64,000 bases of DNA from positions 1,674,001 to 1,738,000 of the forward strand of contig NZ_CP110009.1 in assembly GCF_025947305.1 (NCBI RefSeq), given 5' to 3'. A model generated the notes under the pieces. That model was not told where the DNA came from. It did not search any database and was given only the letters and a program-made list of their open reading frames with translations. This stretch comes from Flavobacterium sp. N3904. GTDB taxonomy: Bacteria > Bacteroidota > Bacteroidia > Flavobacteriales > Flavobacteriaceae. The translations under genes were made by a program, and so were the position numbers. Shown here in pieces: positions 1-9,366 of the stretch (position 1 is the first letter of the stretch; each line of letters starts with the position of its first letter).

Positions 1-48
1 TAAAGAAGCGCCAATTATAATTAAAGCTGGCAACAGGACTTTTCTCAT
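1..48 (-). CDS. mrdA: Penicillin-binding protein 2, N-terminal fragment (cut by window edge)
   Basis: Only the first 16 codons are in the window. The ATG (48-46) overlaps the mreD stop codon in an ATGA arrangement, so the two are translationally coupled. The visible peptide MRKVLLPALIIIGASL is a short basic start followed by a hydrophobic stretch, which fits the membrane anchor of a PBP2 transpeptidase. The identity rests mainly on context: in Bacteroidetes mreB-mreC-mreD is followed by mrdA and rodA. The catalytic part lies outside the window, so this is an inference from position and the anchor only. Confidence 0.7.
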   Translation of the reverse strand, partial: MRKVLLPALIIIGASL

Positions 49-551
49 CTTTTATTTGGCTTTATAAGGTAAATCAGAATGATACAACAAATGATGGTAA
101 ATACTGTACTTAAAATAGTTCTAAGTAAAACATCGAAAAAGAAACTTATTTGAAAAGATTCTAATAAAAACAAGGTAAAATTATGAGTGACAACCGAAAG
201 TAAAATAAAAGAGAATCGTTCGGGTGTTAAGACATCATTTAATTTTACAGTTTGATATTCATAACTGAGTCCAAATGAAAATTTAAAAAAGAAAGGTCTA
301 AAGTAGGCAAGAAGTAAACAAGCGGTAGCATGTACTCCTCCCGAATTACAAAATAAATCCATTATCAAACCTAGTAAAAAACTGGACATCAGTAATCCAG
401 CTCTATTACCATTTACTGGATACAAAATGATAAAAAGAATATAAGGAAATGCACTTATATAACCCCAAAAATTCATGTTATTAAAAACTAGAATTTGTAA
501 GGCTAATAAGGAGATAAATCGAAAAATGTTCACCAAAAACGTGCTATTCAT
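45..551 (-). CDS. mreD: Rod shape-determining protein MreD
   Basis: A protein of 168 residues that is almost entirely hydrophobic, with about five membrane segments starting at residue 8. MreD is the integral membrane partner of MreC in the elongasome, which directs lateral peptidoglycan synthesis. The family is weakly conserved, so the call depends on length, membrane topology and position: it overlaps the end of mreC by 8 nt and the start of the downstream mrdA by 4 nt. The tight overlaps imply one polycistronic message with translational coupling. Confidence 0.9.
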   Translation of the reverse strand: MNSTFLVNIFRFISLLALQILVFNNMNFWGYISAFPYILFIILYPVNGNRAGLLMSSFLLGLIMDLFCNSGGVHATACLLLAYFRPFFFKFSFGLSYEYQTVKLNDVLTPERFSFILLSVVTHNFTLFLLESFQISFFFDVLLRTILSTVFTIICCIILIYLIKPNKR

Positions 552-1368
552 CTTTACCTTGTTTTTCTAAATTTTTAATTTCTTCGCTGTTCCCAGATTT
601 TATAATGTAAACATGGCCCAAATTGGTCATATCGTTAAATAGTTTTACTGTTATGGTATAATAATGCGTTTCAGTATCTGTTTCCAATTTAGAAATAGTT
701 CCAATCCCTATGTTTTCTGGAAATATAACTGATTGTCCACCAGTAACAATTGTGTCACCTTTTTTTACCGTAGCCAATCTAGGGACGTCTATCAACTGAA
801 CGTAACCTGTACTTTTTCCATTCCAATTCAAGGAGCCAAAGTGATCGGAATTTTTGATTTTGGCATTGATTTGTGATTTAATATTCAAGATACTTATAAC
901 AGTAGAATAATTGGCCGATACATTGTCAGTAATTCCAACAATTCCAAGACTGTTTACAACACCCATATCAGGTTTCACCCCTTTTTTAGAACCTGCATTC
1001 AGAGTTAAAAAGTTTTCGTATACATTGAAAGAGTTATGAATAACTTTGGCAACTACAATGTCTTCTGGTTCAACTCCTTTTAGATTTTCTAAATCAGGAA
1101 CTTTGGTACTGTCTTGAGTTTTAAAAAGTAAACTTTTTAAATTGGCATTCTCCATGGCGAGTTCATCATTTTGCTCTTTTAGATGAAGGTATTCATCGAA
1201 AGCATTGATTTGTTCATAGACACCGCCACTCAAAAAATTGGCAGAACTAATGACTTTACTCCTGTGAAATGAATGGGATTGAATAGTGAGCGATAACGAA
1301 ATACCCAAAAGCAGCAAAAACAGCAATCTATTACTGTTTTTTATAATAAATGAAAATATTTGCTGCAT
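544..1368 (-). CDS. mreC: Rod shape-determining protein MreC
   Basis: The 274-residue protein has a short cytoplasmic start, one membrane helix (about residues 12-30), a coiled-coil-like stretch (about 55-85, EYLHLKEQNDELAMENANLK) and then the beta-rich periplasmic domain typical of MreC, including NAGSKKGVKPDMGVV and a GDTIVTGG-type turn. MreC scaffolds MreB, MreD and the PBP2/RodA synthase. Its stop overlaps mreD. It starts about 80 nt downstream of mreB, and that gap contains a strong hairpin, so mreCD expression may be reduced relative to mreB. Confidence 0.96.
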   Translation of the reverse strand: MQQIFSFIIKNSNRLLFLLLLGISLSLTIQSHSFHRSKVISSANFLSGGVYEQINAFDEYLHLKEQNDELAMENANLKSLLFKTQDSTKVPDLENLKGVEPEDIVVAKVIHNSFNVYENFLTLNAGSKKGVKPDMGVVNSLGIVGITDNVSANYSTVISILNIKSQINAKIKNSDHFGSLNWNGKSTGYVQLIDVPRLATVKKGDTIVTGGQSVIFPENIGIGTISKLETDTETHYYTITVKLFNDMTNLGHVYIIKSGNSEEIKNLEKQGKDE

Positions 1369-1393
1369 TTTTTAAATTTAAAAATTTAAAAAA

Positions 1394-1440
1394 TTCCAAA
1401 TACCAAATTAGATAAAATCTAACTTGGTATTTGGGATTTT
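1394..1440 (-). terminator. Hairpin with U-tract between mreB and mreC
   Basis: The arms CCAAATACCAA (1396-1406) and TTGGTATTTGG (1424-1434) pair, extended by an inner TTAGAT/ATCTAA. Read on the minus strand the hairpin follows the mreB stop and is followed by a run of T. It looks like an intrinsic terminator or partial terminator placed inside the mreBCD cluster, which would give more mreB than mreCD transcript. The stem is AT-rich, so readthrough is likely. Confidence 0.6.
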
Positions 1441-1449
1441 TTTTAGTTA

Positions 1450-2478
1450 CTATTTTATAAGAATGTTTTTGAACTTTGCTATATTCTTAAGTGCCATTCC
1501 AGTTCCTCTTACAACAGCTCTTAATGGATCTTCTGCAATATAAACGGGTAAGTCTGTTTTTTGAGAAATTCTTTTATCAAGTCCTCTCAACATTGAACCA
1601 CCACCTGCAAGATAGATACCTGTATTATAGATATCGGCAGCTAATTCTGGTGGAGTTTGAGATAAAGTTTCCATTACTGCATCTTCAATTCTTTGTATGG
1701 ATTTGTCTAATGCTTTAGCAATTTCTCTATAAGATACTTCAACCTGTTTTGGTTTTCCAGTCAATAAATCTCTTCCCTGAACAGACATATCTTCTGGAGG
1801 AGTTTCTAGATCTTCTATAGCTGCTCCAATTTGAATTTTTATTTTTTCAGCTGTACTTTCTCCAACAAATAAGTTGTGTTGCGTACGCATATAATACACA
1901 ATGTCATTTGTAAAAACATCACCTGCAATTTTCACAGATTTGTCACATACAATTCCACCTAATGCAATTACTGCAATTTCAGTCGTTCCACCACCTATAT
2001 CAACAATCATGTTTCCTTTAGGTTGCATAATATCGATTCCGATACCAATTGCTGCAGCCATAGGCTCATGTATCAAGTACACTTCTTTTCCATTTACTCT
2101 TTCGCACGATTCTTTTACCGCTCTCATCTCTACTTCGGTAATTCCAGAGGGAATACAAACTACCATTCTCAAAGCAGGTGTAAACATTCTCTTTTTTAAT
2201 GCCGGTATGCTTTTGATAAACATACTGATCATTTTTTCAGAGGCATCAAAATCTGCAATTACACCATCTTTTAGAGGCCTAATTGTTTTAATATTTTCAT
2301 GCGTCTTCCCCTGCATCATATTGGCTTCTTTTCCAACTGCAATTATTTTGCCAGATATTCTATCACGAGCAACTATAGACGGACTGTCAATTACGACTTT
2401 GTCATTGTGAATGATTAAAGTGTTTGCTGTACCAAGGTCTATCGCAATATCCTCGGTCATGAAATCAAAAAATCCCAT
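1450..2478 (-). CDS. mreB: Rod shape-determining protein MreB (actin-like ATPase)
   Basis: This is a 342-residue actin-fold ATPase that polymerises under the inner membrane and organises cell-wall elongation. The actin signatures are clear: phosphate-1 AIDLGTANTLI (about 12-22), phosphate-2 DIGGGTTEIAVI (about 161-172) and the adenosine motif GIYLAGGGSMLRGL (about 288-301). The N-terminal MGFFDF is a short amphipathic membrane-binding start typical of MreB. It lies 54 nt downstream of purH on the same strand. A -7-like TAACTTTG sits in that gap (2526-2519), so mreB may also have its own promoter. Confidence 0.98.
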   Translation of the reverse strand: MGFFDFMTEDIAIDLGTANTLIIHNDKVVIDSPSIVARDRISGKIIAVGKEANMMQGKTHENIKTIRPLKDGVIADFDASEKMISMFIKSIPALKKRMFTPALRMVVCIPSGITEVEMRAVKESCERVNGKEVYLIHEPMAAAIGIGIDIMQPKGNMIVDIGGGTTEIAVIALGGIVCDKSVKIAGDVFTNDIVYYMRTQHNLFVGESTAEKIKIQIGAAIEDLETPPEDMSVQGRDLLTGKPKQVEVSYREIAKALDKSIQRIEDAVMETLSQTPPELAADIYNTGIYLAGGGSMLRGLDKRISQKTDLPVYIAEDPLRAVVRGTGMALKNIAKFKNILIK

Positions 2479-2532
2479 ATGTCTTTTTGGGGTTAAAAAG
2501 TTATAAATATATTACGCACAAAGTTAAACAAA

Positions 2533-4059
2533 TTAATGTTTAAAATGACGCGTTCCTGTAAATACCATTGCAACATTATTTTCGTTGCAATAATTAATGC
2601 TCAATTCGTCTTTTATTGATCCTCCAGGTTGAATTACTGCTGTTATTCCAGCTTTTTTTGCAATTTCAACACAATCTGGAAATGGGAAAAAAGCATCGCT
2701 TGCCATAGAAGCTCCTTCTAAGCTAAATCCAAAAACTTTCGCTTTTTCGATAGCTTGCAACAATGCATCTACTCTTGAAGTTTGTCCTGTTCCAGAAGAA
2801 ATTAAAGTACCGTTTTTGGCAAATACAATTGTATTTGACTTAGTGTTTTTACAAACTTTGGATGCAAAAATCAAATCTTCAATTTCTTGTTCTGTAGGTG
2901 CAGTTAATGTAACGGTTTTTAAGTCTGCTTTAGTATCAGTGATGTTATTTCTTTCTTGAATCAGTAATCCATTCAAACACGTTCTTACTTGTTTTTGAGG
3001 CAACTCAACATCATTTTGGATTAAAATAATTCTGTTTTTCTTTTCCTGTAATATTGCTAATGCTTCTGCATCATAAGAAGGAGCGATAACTACTTCACAA
3101 AACAACTTGTTGATTTCATTGGCAGTTGCCACATCAATTGTTGTGTTGGCGATTAATACACCTCCAAAAGCAGAGGTAGGATCACAAGCCAACGCCACAT
3201 TGTATGCTTCGCTAATGGTTTTTCTTGTTGCCAATCCGCAAGCGTTGTTGTGTTTTAAAATACCAAAAGTTGGTCCGTCTGTTTTAAATTCATGGATCAA
3301 ATTAACGGCAGCATCAACATCTAGCAAATTGTTATATGACAATTCCTTGCCGTGAACTTTGGTAAACATAGCATCAAAATCGCCAAAGAAAAATCCTTTT
3401 TGATGTGGATTTTCTCCGTAACGCAACACTTGTCCATTTTCTATACTGGCTTTATAAATCGTTTCGTCAGTATTAAAATAATTGAAAATGGCGCCATCGT
3501 AATGAGAAGAAACATGAAAAGCTTTTGTAGCCAATAGTTTTCTGTCGGCTAATGTTGTAGCTCCATTTTGAGTAGTAATCATATCCAAAAACAAACCGTA
3601 TTGATCCATTGACGAAACAATTACCGTGTCTTTGAAGTTTTTTGCAGCAGCGCGAATCAATGAAATACCACCAATATCTATTTTTTCGATAATATCTTCT
3701 TCGCTTGCGCCAGAAGCAACTGTTTTTTCAAAAGGGTATAAATCAACAATTACCAAATCAAGTTGCGGAATGTTGTATTCCTGCATTTGCTGCATATCGC
3801 TTTCGTTGTCCTGACGATTTAGGATTCCTCCAAAAACCTTTGGATGTAGTGTTTTTACTCTTCCGCCTAAAATAGAAGGATACGAAGTTACATCTTCAAC
3901 GGGAATAACGGGTATTCCTAAATTTTTAATGAATTCCTCGGTGCCTCCTGTAGAATAAAAAATTACATTTTGCTCGTGCAATTTTCTTACAATTGGTTCA
4001 AGGCCTTCTTTTGAAAAGACCGAAATTAATGCTGATTGGATTGTTTTTGTTGTGTTCAT
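2533..4059 (-). CDS. purH: Bifunctional AICAR transformylase / IMP cyclohydrolase
   Basis: PurH catalyses the last two steps of de novo IMP synthesis, using 10-formyl-THF to formylate AICAR and then closing the ring. The N-terminal MGS-like cyclohydrolase domain begins MNTTKTIQSALISVFSKEGL. The transformylase domain carries NPHQKGFF, SYNNLLDVDAA and ILKHNNACGLA, and the C-terminus has the usual IQPGGSIKDE. The frame stays open 93 nt further upstream to 4152, but that extra stretch is Phe/Tyr-rich and unlike the family. The ATG at 4059 gives 508 residues, the normal length, and lies just downstream of a good promoter. Confidence 0.97.
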   Translation of the reverse strand: MNTTKTIQSALISVFSKEGLEPIVRKLHEQNVIFYSTGGTEEFIKNLGIPVIPVEDVTSYPSILGGRVKTLHPKVFGGILNRQDNESDMQQMQEYNIPQLDLVIVDLYPFEKTVASGASEEDIIEKIDIGGISLIRAAAKNFKDTVIVSSMDQYGLFLDMITTQNGATTLADRKLLATKAFHVSSHYDGAIFNYFNTDETIYKASIENGQVLRYGENPHQKGFFFGDFDAMFTKVHGKELSYNNLLDVDAAVNLIHEFKTDGPTFGILKHNNACGLATRKTISEAYNVALACDPTSAFGGVLIANTTIDVATANEINKLFCEVVIAPSYDAEALAILQEKKNRIILIQNDVELPQKQVRTCLNGLLIQERNNITDTKADLKTVTLTAPTEQEIEDLIFASKVCKNTKSNTIVFAKNGTLISSGTGQTSRVDALLQAIEKAKVFGFSLEGASMASDAFFPFPDCVEIAKKAGITAVIQPGGSIKDELSINYCNENNVAMVFTGTRHFKH

Positions 4060-4083
4060 CGAGGTAGTTATGATTATAAAGTG

Positions 4084-4114
4084 CAAAAATAGTTTTTTTC
4101 TATAATATAATTCA
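4084..4114 (-). promoter_or_regulatory. purH promoter, Bacteroidetes sigma type
   Basis: On the minus strand a TTG (4114-4112) is followed after 20 nt by TATTTTTGC (4091-4083), matching the TTG/N19-21/TAnnTTTG consensus of Bacteroidetes. It lies 25 nt upstream of the chosen purH ATG and supports the shorter start. Confidence 0.7.
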
Positions 4115-4224
4115 ATAAAAAAATGTAACAATCTCTTAAAATAACATACCAATTGTTAAATGTATTTTTTTTAGGATTTTGAAAAAAAAAGATAGAATTT
4201 TACAGTAACACAAATTTAAAAACT

Positions 4225-5475
4225 ATGTTAGTTTACCTACGATTATTAAAAGAGAGTTTTGGTTTTGCCATGAATGCTTTACGCAGTAATAAATTGCGAA
4301 CATTGCTTTCTTTATTGGGGGTTACTATCGGTATTTTCTCAATAATTGCGGTACTTGCCGCAGTAGACTCTTTGGATAGAAAAATCTCTAAGGATTTAAG
4401 CAGCCTTGATAAAAATACTATTTATTTATTGAAATTTTCCTTCGGACCTTCGGATATACCACAATGGAAAAGAGAACAATTTCCTAATGTAAAATATTCG
4501 GAATATGTCTATTTGAAAGGAGCAATGACACATACCGATCAATTGGGGTATCAAATATTTACGAAAAGCGAATCAATTAAATACGAATCCAACACTGTTA
4601 GCGCAGTGAATATTGTTCCAGTTTCTTATGAATTTATTGATATTCAGGGATTGGAATTTGAAAAAGGACGTTTTTATAATGAATCGGAAGCAAATTCGGG
4701 CTCGACTGTAATTGTACTTGGAAATGAAATTGCAAAATCTCTTTTCGAAGATGCTGAACCTATTGGAAAAAATGTGAGATTGTATGGGCAACGCTTTACT
4801 GTTATTGGGGTTTTGAAAAAACAAGGGTCCAGTATGTTTGGAGATAGCGATGATTCATCTGCTTTTATACCTGTTAATTTTGTTCGAAGATTGTACGGAG
4901 ATAATAATCCGAATTTAACGAATGTTATTATATTCAAACCCGAAAAAGGAGTGGATATGGAGGAATATAAAAGTGAAATTTCACAAAAACTTAGAAATTT
5001 TAGAGGATTGAAAGCGGGAGAAATAGACAATTTTTTTATTAATGTCTTTGCTGGTTTTCTAGATCTTATTGATGGTATAATTGGTCAAATGAATGTGGTG
5101 GGATGGATTATCAGTGGTTTTTCTTTACTGGTGGGCGGTTTTGGAATTGCAAATATTATGTTTGTGTCCGTAAAAGAACGCACCAATCTTATAGGAATTC
5201 AAAAATCTTTGGGCGCTAAAAACCGATTTATATTGTTTCAATTTTTATTCGAAGCTATAATTCTTTCTGTATTGGGCGGAATTATAGGATTGTTTATGGT
5301 TTGGATTATAGCACTGGTTTTGACTAATGCATTAGATTTTGAATTTGTTCTTGGTATGAAAAATATTCTTTTAGGAACCGGATTGGCTGCTATAATTGGA
5401 TTGATTTCAGGAATCCTTCCTGCCATTGCAGCTTCAAAGCTTGATCCTGTTGAAGCGATCAGAACCGGAATGTAG
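4225..5475 (+). CDS. ABC transporter permease, MacB/FtsX type
   Basis: The 416 residues have the MacB layout: a first membrane helix (about 22-45, TLLSLLGVTIGIFSIIAVLA), a large periplasmic core domain (about 50-280), and three more helices in the C-terminal FtsX domain (about 290-410) ending in the family signature DPVEAIRTGM. Proteins of this family move substrates such as lipoproteins, macrolides or peptides, or act as mechanotransmission permeases. There is no ATP-binding subunit next to it, so the partner must be elsewhere and the substrate cannot be named. It is divergent from purH with about 165 nt between the starts. Confidence 0.9.
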   Translation: MLVYLRLLKESFGFAMNALRSNKLRTLLSLLGVTIGIFSIIAVLAAVDSLDRKISKDLSSLDKNTIYLLKFSFGPSDIPQWKREQFPNVKYSEYVYLKGAMTHTDQLGYQIFTKSESIKYESNTVSAVNIVPVSYEFIDIQGLEFEKGRFYNESEANSGSTVIVLGNEIAKSLFEDAEPIGKNVRLYGQRFTVIGVLKKQGSSMFGDSDDSSAFIPVNFVRRLYGDNNPNLTNVIIFKPEKGVDMEEYKSEISQKLRNFRGLKAGEIDNFFINVFAGFLDLIDGIIGQMNVVGWIISGFSLLVGGFGIANIMFVSVKERTNLIGIQKSLGAKNRFILFQFLFEAIILSVLGGIIGLFMVWIIALVLTNALDFEFVLGMKNILLGTGLAAIIGLISGILPAIAASKLDPVEAIRTGM

Positions 5476-5506
5476 TATGTCACTATAGATTATTTTATTG
5501 TAAATT

Positions 5507-5536
5507 TTGAGAGATATGAATATTTAGGTATTTTTG
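5507..5536 (+). promoter_or_regulatory. Promoter of the cupin-like gene
   Basis: TTG (5507-5509), 19 nt, then TATTTTTG (5529-5536), a full match to the Bacteroidetes consensus, 38 nt upstream of the ATG at 5574. A second TTTGC lies a little further on and could be an alternative -7. Confidence 0.55.
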
Positions 5537-5573
5537 AGTAAAATTTGCATTATAATTATTAAAAAATAAATAG

Positions 5574-6458
5574 ATGAGTTTTATTTTAAAGCCAGTTGAT
5601 ACAGTTGAATCAATTACCAGAGATGATTTTAAAAAAAACTATTTAGTTAAAAGAAAACCTTTAATTATAAAGGGACTGACTAAAGATTGGCCAGCTAGAG
5701 AAAAGTGGTCGACAGATTATTTCAAGCAAATTGCCGGAGATATCGAAGTTAAGTTAGTCGATAATTCAAAAGCAGATCCTTCTAAAGTTATAAATGCGTC
5801 AATCGCCAGTATGAAGTTCGGGGAATATTTAGATCTTATAAAAAGAGAGCCAACAGAATTGCGTATTTTTTTCTTGAACCTATTCAAACACAATCCCGAA
5901 TTAATTGATGATATAAAAATCCCAAAAGACTTAATGGGTGGTTTTATAGAAAGTATGCCAGCGATGTTTTTTGGTGGTTCAAGTGCAATCACTTTTTTGC
6001 ATTACGATATTGATTTGCCTCATCTTTTTCATACTCATTTTGGAGGACGAAAACATATTATATTGTTTGATAATAAATGGAAAAAAAGACTTTACTGTAT
6101 TCCTAATACCACTTATGCACTTGAAGATTATGATGTTGCCAATCCCGATTTTGAAAAATTCCCGGCACTAAAAGGAGTAGAAGGATATGAAGTTTTTCTA
6201 GAGCATGGAGATACATTGTTTATGCCAACAGGAATGTGGCATTGGATGCGCTATATTGATGGTTCTTTCTCCTTGACACTTCGCGCATGGGATAAATCTA
6301 TAACCAGAAAAATGGCCAGTGTTTGGAGTCTGTTTATGCATGGCGCAGTAGATAGTGCTCTTAAAGTAGTTTTTAGAGTTCGTTATGCAAAATGGAGAGA
6401 AAAATTGGCTTTTACAATTGCCAAAAAAGAATTAAAAAACGGAAAACCAAGAGTTTAA
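5574..6458 (+). CDS. Cupin-like (JmjC-type) domain protein
   Basis: A 294-residue protein of the cupin_8/JmjC-like superfamily, whose members are Fe(II)/2-oxoglutarate dioxygenases such as protein or ribosomal hydroxylases. Likely metal ligands are visible: HYD at about 142-144 within FLHYDIDLPHLFHTHFGG, and a histidine in GDTLFMPTGMWHWM near residue 223. The N-terminal VKRKPLIIKGLTKDWPA is the usual lead-in of the fold. The last 60 residues are basic and helical. The real substrate is unknown. It is convergent with the next gene; the two stop codons are directly adjacent. Confidence 0.85.
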   Translation: MSFILKPVDTVESITRDDFKKNYLVKRKPLIIKGLTKDWPAREKWSTDYFKQIAGDIEVKLVDNSKADPSKVINASIASMKFGEYLDLIKREPTELRIFFLNLFKHNPELIDDIKIPKDLMGGFIESMPAMFFGGSSAITFLHYDIDLPHLFHTHFGGRKHIILFDNKWKKRLYCIPNTTYALEDYDVANPDFEKFPALKGVEGYEVFLEHGDTLFMPTGMWHWMRYIDGSFSLTLRAWDKSITRKMASVWSLFMHGAVDSALKVVFRVRYAKWREKLAFTIAKKELKNGKPRV

Positions 6459-7241
6459 TTAAAAGAGATTTTTTAGCTCCACAATTTTTTGTTCTGTACT
6501 GTTTACATTGATCATTCCTCTTCTGGGTCTGTCTAAATTTAAAATTATAAAGACCGTAAAGACTACAGTTATTGAAAACACAATCGCCAAAAGATGGTTT
6601 TTTTGTTTCTCGATGTTGGTATATCCTACTGTAAAGCTAGCTAGTAAAACAGCAATAAATAAAAGATATAATACCAATTTTGGTACTTTTGCAGTTATAA
6701 TGGCATCTCTAGAAGCAACCACATTTATCATTTTATTTAAAGCTGGAATCATTTGTTGAGAACGGATTAGGTGCTCCGGATTTTCAGCATCCTTGATGAC
6801 TGCAGTCCATATTTTTTTGAACACTTGATTTGAATTGCGTTTGGCCAAATCGATTTTTTGCTCATTTATGTCAGCAGTATAATAGGTGATTCTAAAATCT
6901 ACGTATTTTTCTAATTCGGTTAGAAGATTTTTTTTCAAAGCTTCGGGATACATATCAGTGCATAAAATAGCTGTTCTAATGCTATTTGCTTCTTCAACAA
7001 TAACTGCTCTTCTATTGTCATATCTGACGGCTGCCATATTAAAAGTAAAAGAAAGAAGTAATGCTACCAAACCAAAAAAAGAGGCTTGAATTGGGTTTAA
7101 GCCATCATTAGAAATTACATCATTTTTTTTTATTTCAAACACTCTGAAGAGATAACCCAATCGGTAGGTTAAAAACATTAAAATCAGCAAAACAATAATT
7201 ATGATGTAAGCTGGAGTTTGATTTAAAAGAGTTTCATCCAT
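6459..7241 (-). CDS. DUF4239 (bestrophin-like) membrane protein
   Basis: The 260-residue protein has two N-terminal membrane helices (about 11-30 and 50-72) and two C-terminal helices (about 186-207 and 217-235) around a soluble middle. The stretch SFFGLVALLLSFTFNMAAVRYDNRRAVIVEEAN is the recognisable DUF4239 core, with the invariant-looking RYDNRR and EEAN. The family resembles bestrophin channels, but no function is established. It lies downstream of accD on the same strand, separated by the accD terminator, so it probably has its own promoter. Confidence 0.8.
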   Translation of the reverse strand: MDETLLNQTPAYIIIIVLLILMFLTYRLGYLFRVFEIKKNDVISNDGLNPIQASFFGLVALLLSFTFNMAAVRYDNRRAVIVEEANSIRTAILCTDMYPEALKKNLLTELEKYVDFRITYYTADINEQKIDLAKRNSNQVFKKIWTAVIKDAENPEHLIRSQQMIPALNKMINVVASRDAIITAKVPKLVLYLLFIAVLLASFTVGYTNIEKQKNHLLAIVFSITVVFTVFIILNLDRPRRGMINVNSTEQKIVELKNLF

Positions 7242-7271
7242 GATTCAATTTTTTCCATTTGATATAAATAT

Positions 7272-7301
7272 AAAAAAAAATCCTGATTTCTCAGGATTTT
7301 C
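7272..7301 (-). terminator. accD terminator
   Basis: On the minus strand AAAATCCTGA, loop GAAA, TCAGGATTTT is followed by a T run, immediately after the accD stop at 7304. It is a canonical intrinsic terminator. Confidence 0.85.
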
Positions 7302-7303
7302 AA

Positions 7304-8158
7304 TTATCTAATTGGATTGTTTTGAATTAAATCAAGGTATAGGTTAATCTTATTTTTCAACTCTTTTCTGGCGGTGATAAAGTCCAAGAAACCATGTTCG
7401 AGTAGAAACTCCGCGGTTTGAAATCCTTCTGGGAGATCTTTACCGGTAGTGTCTCTTACTACACGAGGCCCTGCAAATCCTATTAAAGCACCTGGTTCAG
7501 AAATATTAATATCTCCTAGCATGGCGTAAGATGCTGTTGTTCCTCCTGTTGTTGGATCTGTACAAAGTGAAATGTAAGGCAGTTTTGCTTCGGCGAGTTG
7601 TGCCAATTTTACAGATGTTTTTGCCAATTGCATCAAGGAATAAGCAGCTTCCATCATTCTGGCACCACCCGATTTTGATATCATTACAAAAGGCAATCTG
7701 TTTTTGATAGCATGATCTATTCCTCTTGCAATTTTTTCTCCTACAACTGCTCCCATCGATCCGCCAATAAAGGCAAAATCCATGCAACATATAACTACGT
7801 CTTTTCCTTTTGATTTTCCAACTCCTGTTCGAACCGCATCCTTAAGTTGCGTTTTCTCCATAACCTCTTTCAATCGGTCTGCATATTTTTTTGTATCAAC
7901 AAAATGCAAAGGATCTTTTGATGTCATGTTTTTGTCCAATTCAACAAATTCATTGTTATCAAACAAAATATCAAAATAGGCAGCACTTCCAATTCGTACA
8001 TGAAAACCATCTTCGGGGCTTACAAATAGATTACGAGCCAATTCATCAGCATCAATAATTTTTCCTGTAGGTGATTTGTACCAAAGTCCTTTTGGAATAT
8101 CCATTTTGTCTTCAGTAGCCGTAGTAATTCCTTTTTCGTGTCGTTTAAACCAAGCCAT
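7304..8158 (-). CDS. accD: Acetyl-CoA carboxylase carboxyltransferase subunit beta, zinc-ribbon cysteines absent
   Basis: With AccA it transfers carboxyl from biotin to acetyl-CoA, making malonyl-CoA for fatty acid synthesis. The crotonase-fold core is clear: [48 protein letters not shown] and [14 protein letters not shown], in 284 residues. In typical AccD the N-terminus forms a four-cysteine zinc ribbon (CPxC...CPxC). Here the equivalent positions read SPTG (29-32) and SPED (47-50), so no zinc site can form, although the surrounding GLWYK and HVRIGS are kept. The gene lies about 70 nt downstream of fbaA with an inverted repeat between. Confidence 0.95.
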   Translation of the reverse strand: MAWFKRHEKGITTATEDKMDIPKGLWYKSPTGKIIDADELARNLFVSPEDGFHVRIGSAAYFDILFDNNEFVELDKNMTSKDPLHFVDTKKYADRLKEVMEKTQLKDAVRTGVGKSKGKDVVICCMDFAFIGGSMGAVVGEKIARGIDHAIKNRLPFVMISKSGGARMMEAAYSLMQLAKTSVKLAQLAEAKLPYISLCTDPTTGGTTASYAMLGDINISEPGALIGFAGPRVVRDTTGKDLPEGFQTAEFLLEHGFLDFITARKELKNKINLYLDLIQNNPIR

Positions 8159-8162
8159 TTAT

Positions 8163-8225
8163 TTTATTTTAGATATAAAATTTTAGATTTTAGATTTCCT
8201 CGTGAAACCTAAAATCTAAAATTCA
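8163..8225. repeat. Intergenic inverted repeat, TTTTAGAT arms
   Basis: Two arms built from TTTTAGATTTTAGATTT and AAACCTAAAATCTAAAATT pair almost perfectly around a unique centre CCTCGTG. There is no T run to make it a standard terminator. It fills the fbaA-accD gap and resembles the TTTAAA-type inverted repeats at 17180, 19030, 53362 and 58340 in design, not in sequence. Confidence 0.7.
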
Positions 8226-8230
8226 AAATA

Positions 8231-9298
<1,068 letters not shown>

Positions 9299-9366
9299 TG
9301 TAATTTCTTTTAATTGTTTTTTTTAGTTTTTAGATTATAGTTTGCAAAAATAAGAATTAATTAGCA

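Noticed and set aside
1901..2410. 169-codon open frame antisense to mreB
   Set aside because: It lies wholly inside mreB on the other strand, has no family resemblance, and arises from the low stop frequency opposite a conserved coding frame.
4060..4152. Upstream start of purH
   Set aside because: It would include the promoter -7 and -33 elements in the coding region and add 31 residues unlike the family.
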